From assembly GCF_032854445.1 (NCBI RefSeq), contig NW_027018052.1, forward strand, positions 37,160 to 101,159: a stretch of 64,000 nt of DNA, given 5' to 3'. Made by a program: the position numbers and the translations under genes. Positions 1-9,768 of the stretch are shown here, one piece after another. Numbering within the stretch: position 1 is the stretch's first letter; each line of letters opens with the position of its first letter. The stretch comes from Liolophura sinensis (lineage: Eukaryota; Mollusca; Polyplacophora; Chitonida; Chitonidae). The notes under the pieces were generated by a model. The model worked only from the letters and a program-made list of their open reading frames with translations, was not told where the DNA came from and made no database searches.

Positions 1-444
1 CAGATGCCTGACCCAATTGCGCATCTTTTGGCACCTTATTGATGTGGGTCAGTGTTCAATTGTACTTTTTACAGCAGACTGTATCAAGTACCTTGTGGTT
101 TTTATATAAAAATGGTGTGGTTTTTCTACATGTAGATAAAGAGATTAAGTTTATCTTCGACTTAGAAGTAAGACATTTGCTGGGTGAGTTAAATGGGCTT
201 GGCCCAAAGATTTGACATCTTCTGGGCTACCGAAGGGCACATAACTTATAATCAAAAGATGAATATAGTAATGACCAGCGCGATGGTACATAGTAACATG
301 TAGCCGATTTCAATTAGCAAAAGGACCAGGCAAATATCCAAAAGTGGAAAAAATGTTCCAATGCTGCTGGTAAGAGGCTAATCCGACGTATTTTGTGACG
401 AGAAATCGAATGGTGCAAACCGCGTTGCTCTCCGAGCAATACTT
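1..444 (+). repeat. Partial satellite unit at left window edge
   Basis: The window opens inside a unit, at about unit position 110. This fragment has the rarer reading CTGCAG-like start (CAGATGCC instead of GAGATGCC), G at unit position 202, GATTAAG, and A at 363. It lacks one T in the GTCGCGAT segment and has an extra A in GTAACATG, near 276-300. It matches the unit beginning at 15249 at an offset of 15352 bp. The preceding DNA outside the window is presumably more satellite. Confidence 0.95.
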
Positions 445-1556
445 TTGGCTGTAGCCACAATTGAATCATCAATTATGTCAAAATCAAGTGCCCAGCAACG
501 GCTCTTACTCCATGGAAACCAAGGAAATTTGCAATTTTTCAACACCTGGAGATTGCCTGACCCAATTGCGCATCTTTTGGCACCTTATTGATGTGGGTCA
601 GTGTTCAATTGTACTTTTTACAGCAGACTGTATCAAGTACCTTGTGGTTTTTATATAAAAATGGTGTGGTTTTTCTACATGTAGATAAAGAGATTAAGTT
701 TATCTTCGACTTAGAAGTAAGACATTTGCTGGGTGAGTTAAATGGGCTTGGCCCAAAGATTTGACATCTTCTGGGCTACCGAAGGGCACATAACTTATAA
801 TCAAAAGATGAATATAGTAATGACCAGTCGCGAATGTACATAGTACATGTAGCCGATTTCAATTAGCAAAAGGACCAGGCAAATATCCAAAAGTGGAAAA
901 AATGTTCCAATGCTGCTGGTAAGAGGCTAATCCGACGTATTTTGTGACGAGAAATCGAATGGTGCAAACAGCGTTGCTCTCCGAGCAATACTTTTGGCTG
1001 TAGCCACAATTGAATCATCAATTATGTCAAAATCACGTGCCCAGCAACGGCTCTTACTCCATGGAAACCAAGGAAATTTACAATTTTTCAACACCTGGAG
1101 ATGCCTGGCCCAATTGCGCATCTTTTGGCACCTTATTGATGTGGGTCAGTGTTCAATTGTACTTTTTACAGCAGACTGTATCAAGTACCTTGTGTTTTTT
1201 TATATAAAAAATGGTGTGGTTTTTCTACATGTAGATAAAGACATTGAGTTTATCTTCGACTTAGAAGTAAGACATTTGCTGGGTGAGTTAAATGGGCTTG
1301 GCCCAAAGATTTGACGTCTTCTGGGCTACCGAAGGGCACATAACTTATAATCAAAAGTTGAATATAGTAATGACCAGTCGCGATGGTACATAGTACATGT
1401 AGCCGATTTCAATTAGCAAAAAGGACCAGGCAAAAATCCAAAAGTAAAAAAAGTGTTCCAATCGTGCTGGTAAGAGGCTAATCCGACGTATTTTGTGACG
1501 AGAAATCGAATGGTGCAAACCGCGTTGCTCTCCGACCAATACTTTTGGCTGTAGCC

Positions 1557-1711
1557 ACAATTGAATCATCATTTATGTCAAAATCACGTGCCCAGCAACG
1601 GCTCTTACTCCATGGAAACCAAGGAAATTTGCAATTTTTCAACAGCTGGAGATGCCTGACCCAATTGCGCATCTTTTGGCACCTTATTGATGTGGGTCAG
1701 TGTTCAATTGT
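1557..1711 (+). repeat. Nested inverted repeats within the unit (outer 9 bp, inner 8 bp)
   Basis: ACAATTGAA at 1557-1565 is the reverse complement of TTCAATTGT at 1703-1711. Inside this pair, CTGACCCA at 1656-1663 is the reverse complement of TGGGTCAG at 1693-1700. The two right arms are separated by only TG. A short CATC/GATG pair lies inside the inner loop. The subfamily with G at unit position 115 changes CTGACCCA to CTGGCCCA, which leaves a G-U wobble in a + strand transcript. Formation of the structure in DNA or RNA is inferred, not shown. Confidence 0.7.
1583..1590. promoter_or_regulatory. ATCACGTG element (E-box / CDEI-like) present in most units
   Basis: The palindrome CACGTG occurs once per unit in the context ATCACGTG. 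This fits the general E-box/G-box core bound by basic helix-loop-helix proteins, and also the RTCACRTG consensus of budding-yeast CDEI. The element is lost in a few units: CAAGTG near 485 and 15837, and CACGCG near 37760. A 6-bp match by chance is easy, so binding is speculative. What is real is its repetition every 548 bp. Confidence 0.35.
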
Positions 1712-1746
1712 ACTTTTTACAGCAGACTGTATCAAGTACCTTGTGT

Positions 1747-1760
1747 TTTTTATATAAAAA
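1747..1760. repeat. 14-bp perfect AT palindrome TTTTTATATAAAAA
   Basis: The sequence equals its own reverse complement and contains TATATAAA, a TATA-box-like string. It recurs in almost all units because both the T and G alleles at unit position 202 lie just outside it. A few right-hand copies read TTTTCATATAAAAA (near 57664 and 62041), which breaks the symmetry. It could be an easily melted or cruciform-prone site, or a cryptic promoter; neither is established. Confidence 0.6.
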
Positions 1761-1773
1761 TGGTGTGGTTTTT

Positions 1774-1783
1774 CTACATGTAG
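1774..1783. repeat. 10-bp perfect palindrome CTACATGTAG
   Basis: This self-complementary decamer occurs once per unit, 13 bp after the AT palindrome. Its core TACATGTA reappears about 170 bp later in the same unit, at 1943-1950. I noted no variant in the core in this window. Confidence 0.6.
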
Positions 1784-1849
1784 ATAAAGACATTGAGTTT
1801 ATCTTCGACTTAGAAGTAAGACATTTGCTGGGTGAGTTAAATGGGCTTG

Positions 1850-1875
1850 GCCCAAAGATTTGACATCTTCTGGGC
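1850..1875 (+). repeat. Hairpin: 10-bp stem, 5-nt loop, one bulged base
   Basis: Arm GCCCAAAGAT pairs with ATCTT-C-TGGGC, leaving one bulged C and a TTGAC loop. The common A/G polymorphism at unit position 321 falls on the loop-closing pair and changes T-A to T-G, which a transcript would keep as a G-U wobble. Indels that damage the stem are uncommon: TTCTGG for TTCTGGG near 5155, 42976 and 60521, and GGCC for GGCCC near 56668 and 57216. An overlapping smaller hairpin, GGGC-TTG-GCCC, competes with it. Confidence 0.6.
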
Positions 1876-1933
1876 TACCGAAGGGCACATAACTTATAAT
1901 CAAAAGTTGAATATAGTAATGACCAGTCGCGAT

Positions 1934-1950
1934 TGTACATAGTACATGTA
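1934..1950. repeat. TGTAC-ATA-GTACA dyad overlapping TACATGTA
   Basis: TGTAC (1934-1938) and GTACA (1942-1946) are inverted around ATA. TACATGTA (1943-1950) is itself palindromic and shares its core with the upstream CTACATGTAG. The T/G polymorphism at unit position 390 changes the outer base and shortens the dyad to GTAC/GTAC. A TCGCGA hexamer palindrome lies just upstream. Confidence 0.5.
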
Positions 1951-1966
1951 GCCGATTTCAATTAGC

Positions 1967-2001
1967 AAAAGGACCAGGCAAAAATCCAAAAGTGGAAAAA
2001 A
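1967..2001. repeat. A-tract cluster, possible intrinsically bent DNA
   Basis: Four A-runs of 4, 5, 4 and 6 bases lie within 35 bp, with centres roughly 13, 8 and 9 bp apart, near one helical turn on average. Clusters like this can curve DNA, a common satellite property. The alternative form of the block changes GTGGAAAAAATG to GTAAAAAAAATG and lengthens the last run to 8. Curvature is an inference. Confidence 0.4.
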
Positions 2002-3188
2002 TGTTCCAATGCTGCTGGTAAGAGGCTAATCCGACGTATTTTGTGACGAGAAATCGAATGGTGCAAACCGCGTTGCTCTCCGACCAATACTTTTGGCTGT
2101 AGCCACAATTGAATCATCATTTATGTCAAAATCACGTGCCCAGCAACGGCTCTTACTCCATGGAAACCAAGGAAATTTGCAATTTTTCAACAGCTGGAGA
2201 TGCCTGACCCAATTGCGCATCTTTTGGCACCTTATTGATGTGGGTCAGTGTTCAATTGTACTTTTTACAGCAGACTGTATCAAGTACCTTGTGTTTTTTA
2301 TATAAGAATGGTGTGGTTTTTCTACATGTAGATAAAGAGATTAAGTTTATCTTCGACTTAGAAGTAAGACATTTGCTGGGTGAGTTAAATGGGCTTGGCC
2401 CAAAGATTTGACATCTTCTGGGCTACCGAAGGGCACATAACTTATAATCAAAAGATGAATATAGTAATGACTAGTCGCGATTGTACATAGTACATGTAGC
2501 CGATTTCAATTAGCAAAAGGACCAGGCAAATATCCAAAAGTGGAAAAAATGTTCCAATGCTGCTGGTAAGAGGCTAATCCGACGTATTTTGTGACGAGAA
2601 ATCGAATGGTGCAAACAGCGTTGCTCTCCGAGCAATACTTTTGGCTGTAGCCACAATTGAATCATCAATTATGTCAAAATCACGTGCCCAGCAACGGCTC
2701 TTACTCCATGGAAACCAAGGAAATTTACAATTTTTCAACACCTGGAGATGCCTTGCCCAATTGCGCATCTTTTGGCACCTTATTGATGTGGGTCAGTGTT
2801 CAATTGTACTTTTTACAGCAGACTGTATCAAGTACCTTGTGTTTTTTATATAAAAATGGTGTGGTTTTTCTACATGTAGATAAAGACATTGAGTTTATCT
2901 TCGACTTAGAAGTAAGACATTTGCTGGGTGAGTTAAATGGGCTTGGCCCAAAGATTTGACGTCTTCTGGGCTACCGAAGGGCACATAACTTATAATCAAA
3001 AGTTGAATGTAGTAATGACCAGTCGCGATGGTACATAGTACATGTAGCCGATTTCAATTAGCAAAAGGACCAGGCAAAAATCCAAAAGTGGAAAAAATGT
3101 TCCAATGCTGCTGGTAAGAGGCTAATCCGACGTATTTTGTGACGAGAAATCGAATGGTGCAAACCGCGCTGCTCTCCGACCAATACTT

Positions 3189-5379
3189 TTGGCTGTAGCC
3201 ACAATTGAATCATCATTTATGTCAAAATCACGTGCCCAGCAACGGCTCTTACTCCATGGAAACCAAGGAAATTTGCAATTTTTCAACAGCTGGAGATGCC
3301 TGACCCAATTGCGCATCTTTTGGCACCTTATTGATGTGGGTCAGTGTTCAATTGTACTTTTTACAGCAGACTGTATCAAGTACCTTGTGTTTTTTATATA
3401 AAAATGGTGTGGTTTTTCTACATGTAGATAAAGACATTGAGTTTATCTTCGACTTAGAAGTAAGACATTTGCTGGGTGAGTTAAATGGGCTTGGCCCAAA
3501 GATTTGACATCTTCTGGGCTACCGAAGGGCACATAACTTATAATCAAAAGTTGAATATAGTAATGACCAGTCGCGATTGTACATAGTACATGTAGCCGAT
3601 TTCAATTAGCAAAAGGACCAGGCAAAAATCCAAAAGTGGAAAAAATGTTCCAATGCTGCTGGTAAGAGGCTAATCCGACGTATTTTGTGACGAGAAATCG
3701 AATGGTGCAAACCGCGTTGCTCTCCGACCAATACTTTTGGCTGTAGCCACAATTGAATCATCATTTATGTCAAAATCACGTGCCCAGCAACGGCTCTTAC
3801 TCCATGGAAACCAAGGAAATTTGCAATTTTTCAACAGCTGGAGATGCCTGACCCAATTGCGCATCTTTTGGCACCTTATTGATGTGGGTCAGTGTTCAAT
3901 TGTACTTTTTACAGCAGACTGTATCAAGTACCTTGTGTTTTTTATATAAAAATGGTGTGGTTTTTCTACATGTAGATAAAGAGATTAAGTTTATCTTCGA
4001 CTTAGAAGTAAGACATTTGCTGGGTGAGTTAAATGGGCTTGGCCCAAAGATTTGACATCTTCTGGGCTACCGAAGGGCACATAACTTATAATCAAAAGTT
4101 GAATATAGTAATGACCAGTCGCGATTGTACATAGTACATGTAGCCGATTTCAATTAGCAAAAGGACCAGGCAAAAATCCAAAAGTGGAAAAAATGTTCCA
4201 ATGCTGCTGGTAAGAGGCTAATCCGACGTATTTTGTGACGAGAAATCGAATGGTGCAAACCGCGTTGCTCTCCGACCAATACTTTTGGCTGTAGCCACAA
4301 TTGAATCATCATTTATGTCAAAATCACGTGCCCAGCAACGGCTCTTACTCCATGGAAACCAAGGAAATTTCCAATTTTTCAACAGCTGGAGATGCCTGAC
4401 CCAATTGCGCATCTTTTGGCACCTTATTGATGTGGGTCAGTGTTCAATTGTACTTTTTACAGCAGACTGTATCAAGTACCTTGTGTTTTTTATATAAAAA
4501 TGGTGTGGTTTTTCTACATGTAGATAAAGACATTGAGTTTATCTTCGACTTAGAAGTAAGACATTTGCTGGGTGAGTTAAATGGGCTTGGCCCAAAGATT
4601 TGACATCTTCTGGGCTACCGAAGGGCACATAACTTATAATCAAAAGTTGAATATAGTAATGACCAGTCGCGATTGTACATAGTACATGTAGCCGATTTCA
4701 ATTAGCAAAAGGACCAGGCAAAAATCCAAAAGTGGAAAAAATGTTCCAATGCTGCTGGTAAGAGGCTAATCCGACGTATTTTGTGACGAGAAATCGAATG
4801 GTGCAAACCGCGTTGCTCTCCGACCAATACTTTTGGCTGTAGCCACAATTGAATCATCATTTATGTCAAAATCACGTGCCCAGCAACGGCTCTTACTCCA
4901 TGGAAACCAAGGAAATTTGCAATTTTTCAACACCTGGAGATGCCTGACCCAATTGCGCATCTTTTGGCACCTTATTGATGTGGGTCAGTGTTCAATTGTA
5001 TTTTTTACAGCAGACTGTATCAAGTACCTTGTGGTTTTTATATAAAAATGGTGTGGTTTTTCTACATGTAGATAAAGAGATTAAGATTATCTTCGACTTA
5101 GAAGTAAGACATTTGCTGGGTGAGTTAAATGGGCTTGGCCCAAAGATTTGACATCTTCTGGCTACCGAAGGGCACATAACTTATAATCAAAAGATGAATA
5201 TAGTAATGACCAGTCGCGATTGTACATAGTACATGTAGCCGATTTCAATTAGCAAAAGGACCAGGCAAATATCCAAAAGTGGAAAAAATGTTCCAATGCT
5301 GCTGGTAAGAGGCTAATCCGACGTATTTTGTGACGAGAAATCGAATGGTGCAAACAGCGTTGCTCTCCGAGCAATACTT
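3189..5379 (+). repeat. Four-unit block, copy 1 (units 6-9)
   Basis: Units start at 3189, 3737, 4285 and 4833. Positions 247/251 alternate CATTGAG, GATTAAG, CATTGAG, GATTAAG. The fourth unit has private TATTTTTTACAG and GATTAAGATTATC readings plus G202. The same order and private readings recur at 13058, 19086 and (partly converted) 21278. This copy has C102-class differences in single units, suggesting later conversion. Confidence 0.75.
4363..4372. repeat. Polymorphic palindrome GGAAATTTCC (C allele at unit position 87)
   Basis: With C at unit position 87, this stretch becomes a perfect 10-bp palindrome. With G or A (GGAAATTTGC, GGAAATTTAC) it does not. The C allele is scattered through the array and common right of 31 kb. 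It shows how one substitution toggles a potential binding motif between units. Confidence 0.5.
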
Positions 5380-8300
5380 TTGGCTGTAGCCACAATTGAA
5401 TCATCAATTATGTCAAAATCACGTGCCCAGCAACGGCTCTTACTCCATGGAAACCAAGGAAATTTACAATTTTTCAACACCTGGAGATGCCTTGCCCAAT
5501 TGCGCATCTTTTGGCACCTTATTGATGTGGGTCAGTGTTCAATTGTACTTTTTACAGCAGACTGTATCAAGTACCTTGTGTATTTTATATAAAAATGGTG
5601 TGGTTTTTTCTACATGTAGATAAAGACATTGAGTTTATCTTCGACTTAGAAGTAAGACATTTGCTGGGTGAGTTAAATGGGCTTGGCCCAAAGATTTGAC
5701 GTCTTCTGGGCTACCGAAGGGCACATAACTTATAATCAAAAGTTGAATGTAGTAATGACCAGTCGCGATGGTACATAGTACATGTAGCCGATTTCAATTA
5801 GCAAAAGGACCAGGCAAAAATCCAAAAGTGGAAAAAAATGTTCCAATGCTGCTGGTAAGAGGCTAATCCGACGTATTTTGTGACGAGAAATCGAATGGTG
5901 CAAACCGCGCTGCTCTCCGACCAATACTTTTGGCTGTAGCCACAATTGAATCATCATTTATGTCAAAATCACGTGCCCAGCAACGGCTCTTACTCCATGG
6001 AAACCAAGGAAATTTCCAATTTTTCAACAGCTGGAGATGCCTGACCCAATTGCGCATCTTTTGGCACCTTATTGATGTGGGTCAGTGTTCAATTGTATAC
6101 TTTTTACAGCAGACTGTATCAAGTACCTTGTGTTTTTTATATAAAAATGGTGTGGTTTTTCTACATGTAGATAAAGACATTGAGTTTATCTTCGACTTAG
6201 AAGTAAGACATTTGCTGGGTGAGTTAAATGGGCTTGGCCCAAAGATTTGACGTCTTCTGGGCTACCGAAGGGCACATAACTTATAATCAAAAGTTGAATA
6301 TAGTAATGACCAGTCGCGATGGTACATAGTACATGTAGCCGATTTCAATTAGCAAAAGGACCAGGCAAAAATCCAAAAGTAAAAAAAATGCTCCAATCGT
6401 GCTGGTAAGAGGCTAATCCGACGTATTTTGTGACGAGAAATCGAATGGTGCAAACCGCGTTGCTCTCCGACCAATACTTTTGGCTGTAGCCACAATTGAA
6501 TCATCATTTATGTCAAAATCACGTGCCCAGCAACGGCTCTTACTCCATGGAAACCAAGGAAATTTCCAATTTTTCAACAGCTGGAGATGCCTGACCCAAT
6601 TGCGCATCTTTTGGCACCTTATTGATGTGGGTCAGTGTTCAATTGTACTTTTTACAGCAGACTGTATCAAGTACCTTGTGGTTTTTATATAAAAATGGTG
6701 TGGTTTTTCTACATGTAGATAAAGAGATTAAGTTTATCTTCGACTTAGAAGTAAGACATTTGCTGGGTGAGTGAAATGGGCTTGGCCCAAAGATTTGACG
6801 TCTTCTGGGCTACCGAAGGGCACATAACTTATAATCAAAAGTTGAATATAGTAATGACCAGTCGCGATGGTACATAGTACATGTAGCCGATTTCAATTAG
6901 CAAAAGGACCAGGCAAAAATCCAAAAGTGGAAAAATTGTTCCAATGCTGCTGGTAAGAGGCTAATCCGACGTATTTTGTGACGAGAAATCGAATGGTGCA
7001 AACCGCGTTGCTCTCCGACCAATACTTTTGGCTGTAGCCACAATTGAATCATCAATTATGTCAAAATCACGTGCCCAGCAACGGCTCTTACTCCATGGAA
7101 ACCAAGGAAATTTACAATTTTTCAACACCTGGAGATGCCTGGCCCAACTGCGCATCTTTTGGCACCTTATTGATGTGGGTCAGTGTTCAATTGTACTTTT
7201 AACAGCAGACTGTATCAAGTACCTTGTGTTTTTTATATAAAAATGGTGTGGTTTTTCTACATGTAGATAAAGACATTGAGTTTATCTTCGACTTAGAAGT
7301 AAGACATTTGCTGGGTGAGTTAAATGGGCTTGGCCCAAAGATTTGACATCTTCTGGGCTACCGAAGGGCACATAACTTATAATCAAAAGTTGAATATAGT
7401 AATGACCAGTCGCGATTGTACATAGTACATGTAGCCGATTTCAATTAGCAAAAGGACCAGGCAAAAATCCAAAAGTGGAAAAAATGTTCCAATGCTGCTG
7501 GTAAGAGGCTAATCCGACGTATTTTGTGACGAGAAATCGAATGGTGCAAACCGCGTTGCTCTCCGACCAATACTTTTGGCTGTAGCCACAATTGAATCAT
7601 CAATTATGTCAAAATCACGTGCCCAGCAACGGCTCTTACTCCATGGAAACCAAGGAAATTTACAATTTTTCAACACCTGGAGATGCCTGGCCCAATTGCG
7701 CATCTTTTGGCACCTTATTGATGTGGGTCAGTGTTCAATTGTACTTTTTACAGCAGACTGTATCAAGTACCTTGTGGTTTTTATATAAAAATGGTGTGGT
7801 TTTTCTACATGTAGATAAAGGACATTGAGTTTATCTTCGACTTAGAAGTAAGACATTTGCTGGGTGAGTTAAATGGGCTTGGCCCAAAGATTTGACATCT
7901 TCTGGGCTACCGAAGGGCACATAACTTATAATCAAAAGTTGAATATAGTAATGACCAGTCGCGATTGTACATAGTACATGTAGCCGATTTCAATTAGCAA
8001 AAGGACCAGGCAAAAATCCAAAAGTGGAAAAAATGTTCCAATGCTGCTGGTAAGAGGCTAATCCGACGTATTTTGTGACGAGAAATCGAATGGTGCAAAC
8101 CGCGTTGCTCTCCGATCAATACTTTTGGCTGTAGCCACAATTGAATCATCATTTATGTCAAAATCACGTGCCCAGCAACGGCTCTTACTCCATGGAAACC
8201 AAGGAAATTTGCAATTTTTCAACACCTGGAGATGCCTGACCCAATTGCGCATCTTTTGGCACCTTATTGATGTGGGTCAGTGTTCAATTGTACTTTTTAC

Positions 8301-9768
8301 AGCAGACTGTATCAAGTACCTTGTGTTTTTTATATAAAAATGGTGTGGTTTTTCTACATGTAGATAAAGAGATTAAGTTCATCTTCGACTTAGAAGTAAG
8401 ACATTTGCTGGGTGAGTTAAATGGGCTTGGCCCAAAGATTTGACATCTTCTGGGCTACCGAAGGGCACATAACTTATAATCAAAAGTTGAATATAGTAAT
8501 GACCAGTCGCGATGGTACATAGTACATGTAGCCGATTTCAATTAGCAAAAGGACCAGGCAAAAATCCAAAAGTAAAAAAAATGCTCCAATCGTGCTGGTA
8601 AGAGGCTAATCCGACGTATTTTGTGACGAGAAATCGAATGGTGCAAACCGCGTTGCTCTCCGACCAATACTTTTGGCTGTAGCCACAATTGAATCATCAT
8701 TTATGTCAAAATCACGTGCCCAGCAACGGCTCTTACTCCTGGAAACCAAGGAAATTTGCAATTTTTCAACACCTGCAGATGCCTGACCCAATTGCGCATC
8801 TTTTGGCACCTTATTGATGTGGGTCAGTGTTCAATTGTACTTTTTACAGCAGACTGTATCAAGTACCTTGTGGTTTTTATATAAAAATGGGTGTGGTTTT
8901 TCTACATGTAGATAAAGACATTGAGTTTATCTTCGACTTAGAAGTAAGACATTTGCTGGGTGAGTTAAATGGGCTTGGCCCAAAGATTTGACATCTTCTG
9001 GGCTACCGAAGGGCACATAACTTATAATCAAAAGTTGAATATAGTAATGACCAGTCGCGATTGTACATAGTACATGTAGCCGATTTCAATTAGCAAAAGG
9101 ACCAGGCAAAAATCCAAAAGTGGAAAAAATGTTCCAATGCTGCTGGTAAGAGGCTAATCCGACGTATTTTGTGACGAGAAATCGAATGGTGCAAACCGCG
9201 TTGCTCTCCGACCAATACTTTTGGCTGTAGCCACAATTGAATCATCATTTATGTCAAAATCACGTGCCCAGCAACGGCTCTTACTCCATGGAAACCAAGG
9301 AAATTTGCAATTTTTCAACACCTGGAGATGCCTGACCCAATTGCGCATCTTTTGGCACCTTATTGATGTGGGTCAGTGTTCAATTGTACTTTTTACAGCA
9401 GACTGTATCAAGTACCTTGTGTTTTTTATATAAAAATGGTGTGGTTTTTCTACATGTAGATAAAGAGATTAAGTTTATCTTCGACTTAGAAGTAAGACAT
9501 TTGCTGGGTGAGTTAAATGGGCTTGGCCCAAAGATTTGACATCTTCTGGGCTATCGAAGGGCACATAACTTATAATCAAAAGTTGAATATAGTAATGACC
9601 AGTCGCGATTGCACATAGTACATGTAGCCGATTTCAATTAGCAAAAGGACCAGGCAAAAATCCAAAAGTGGAAAAAATGTTCCAATGCTGCTGGTAAGAG
9701 GCTAATCTGACGTATTTTGTGACGAGAAATCGAATGGTGCAAACCGCGTTGCTCTCCGACCAATACTT
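5380..9768 (+). repeat. Satellite units 10-17, mixed classes
   Basis: Units start at 5380, 5930, 6480, 7028, 7576, 8125, 8673 and 9221. Units 10, 13 and 14 are A28/G115 class. The pair 10-11 repeats the pair 5-6 (CTTGCCC, then GAATGTAG, then the GCGCTGCT reading), and the pair at 16893-17988 repeats it again. Unit 11 has a TA insertion near 6097. Unit 14 has an extra G near 7821. Unit 16 reads CTGCAG near 8774 and loses an A in the CCATGG site. Unit 17 ends with the only C488T change left of 31 kb. Confidence 0.9.

Larger units (their letters stand above)
1709..1837 (+). other. Splice-signal-like pair repeated in each unit
   Basis: A pyrimidine-rich stretch ending in TTTTTACAG (AG at 1721-1722) resembles a 3' splice site. 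It is followed 109 nt later by GGTGAGT (GT at 1832), close to the 5' splice-site consensus. A second donor-like GGTAAGA lies at 2017-2023. If the + strand were transcribed, a 109-nt exon-like segment would lie between the first two signals. No coding role is implied, and such matches arise by chance. Confidence 0.25.
1545..2092 (+). repeat. Representative 548-bp satellite unit (reference for unit positions)
   Basis: This unit has the modal length and mostly common variants: T28, G87, G101, A115, T202, CATTGAG, A321, T363, T390, GG form of the 450-468 block, C488. By hand count it is 40% G+C with 15 CpG dinucleotides, against about 22 expected from base composition, so CpG is only mildly depleted. 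It contains several palindromes and inverted repeats, listed separately here; nearly every other unit carries them too. The cut point is arbitrary, because a tandem repeat has no natural start without flanking DNA. Confidence 0.95.
445..3188 (+). repeat. Satellite units 1-5, rich in A28-class units
   Basis: Units start at 445, 994, 1545, 2093 and 2641. Units 1, 2 and 5 have A at position 28, C at 101 and G at 540; units 2 and 5 also carry G at 115. Unit 1 has the rare CAAGTG reading and a T insertion in GATTGCC. Unit 2 is 551 bp through extra bases in its T-, A- and GGACC-flanking runs, and its 450-468 block looks intermediate between the two main forms. Units 3 and 4 are of the common class. 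Confidence 0.9.

Noticed and set aside
1478-1672. Recurrent 64-codon - strand frame in most units
   Set aside because: It is antisense to the + frame over the same bases. Most variants are again non-synonymous (N/I, C/W, L/V, V/A, G/A), and single-base indels break it in some units with no sign of selection.
1545-1757. Recurrent 70-codon + strand frame (TTG start) in most units
   Set aside because: It repeats because the unit repeats. Recurring variants at unit positions 28, 87, 101 and 115 mostly change the residue (F/I, L/F, S/T, T/A), there is no good start context, and no domain is recognised. Not annotated as a gene.
2657-2959. 100-codon frame in some G115 units (also 16361, 16909, 24034, 30062, 31706)
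   Set aside because: It opens only because A-to-G at unit position 115 removes a TGA stop. Sister units of the same class are broken by one-base indels, and no known domain is visible.
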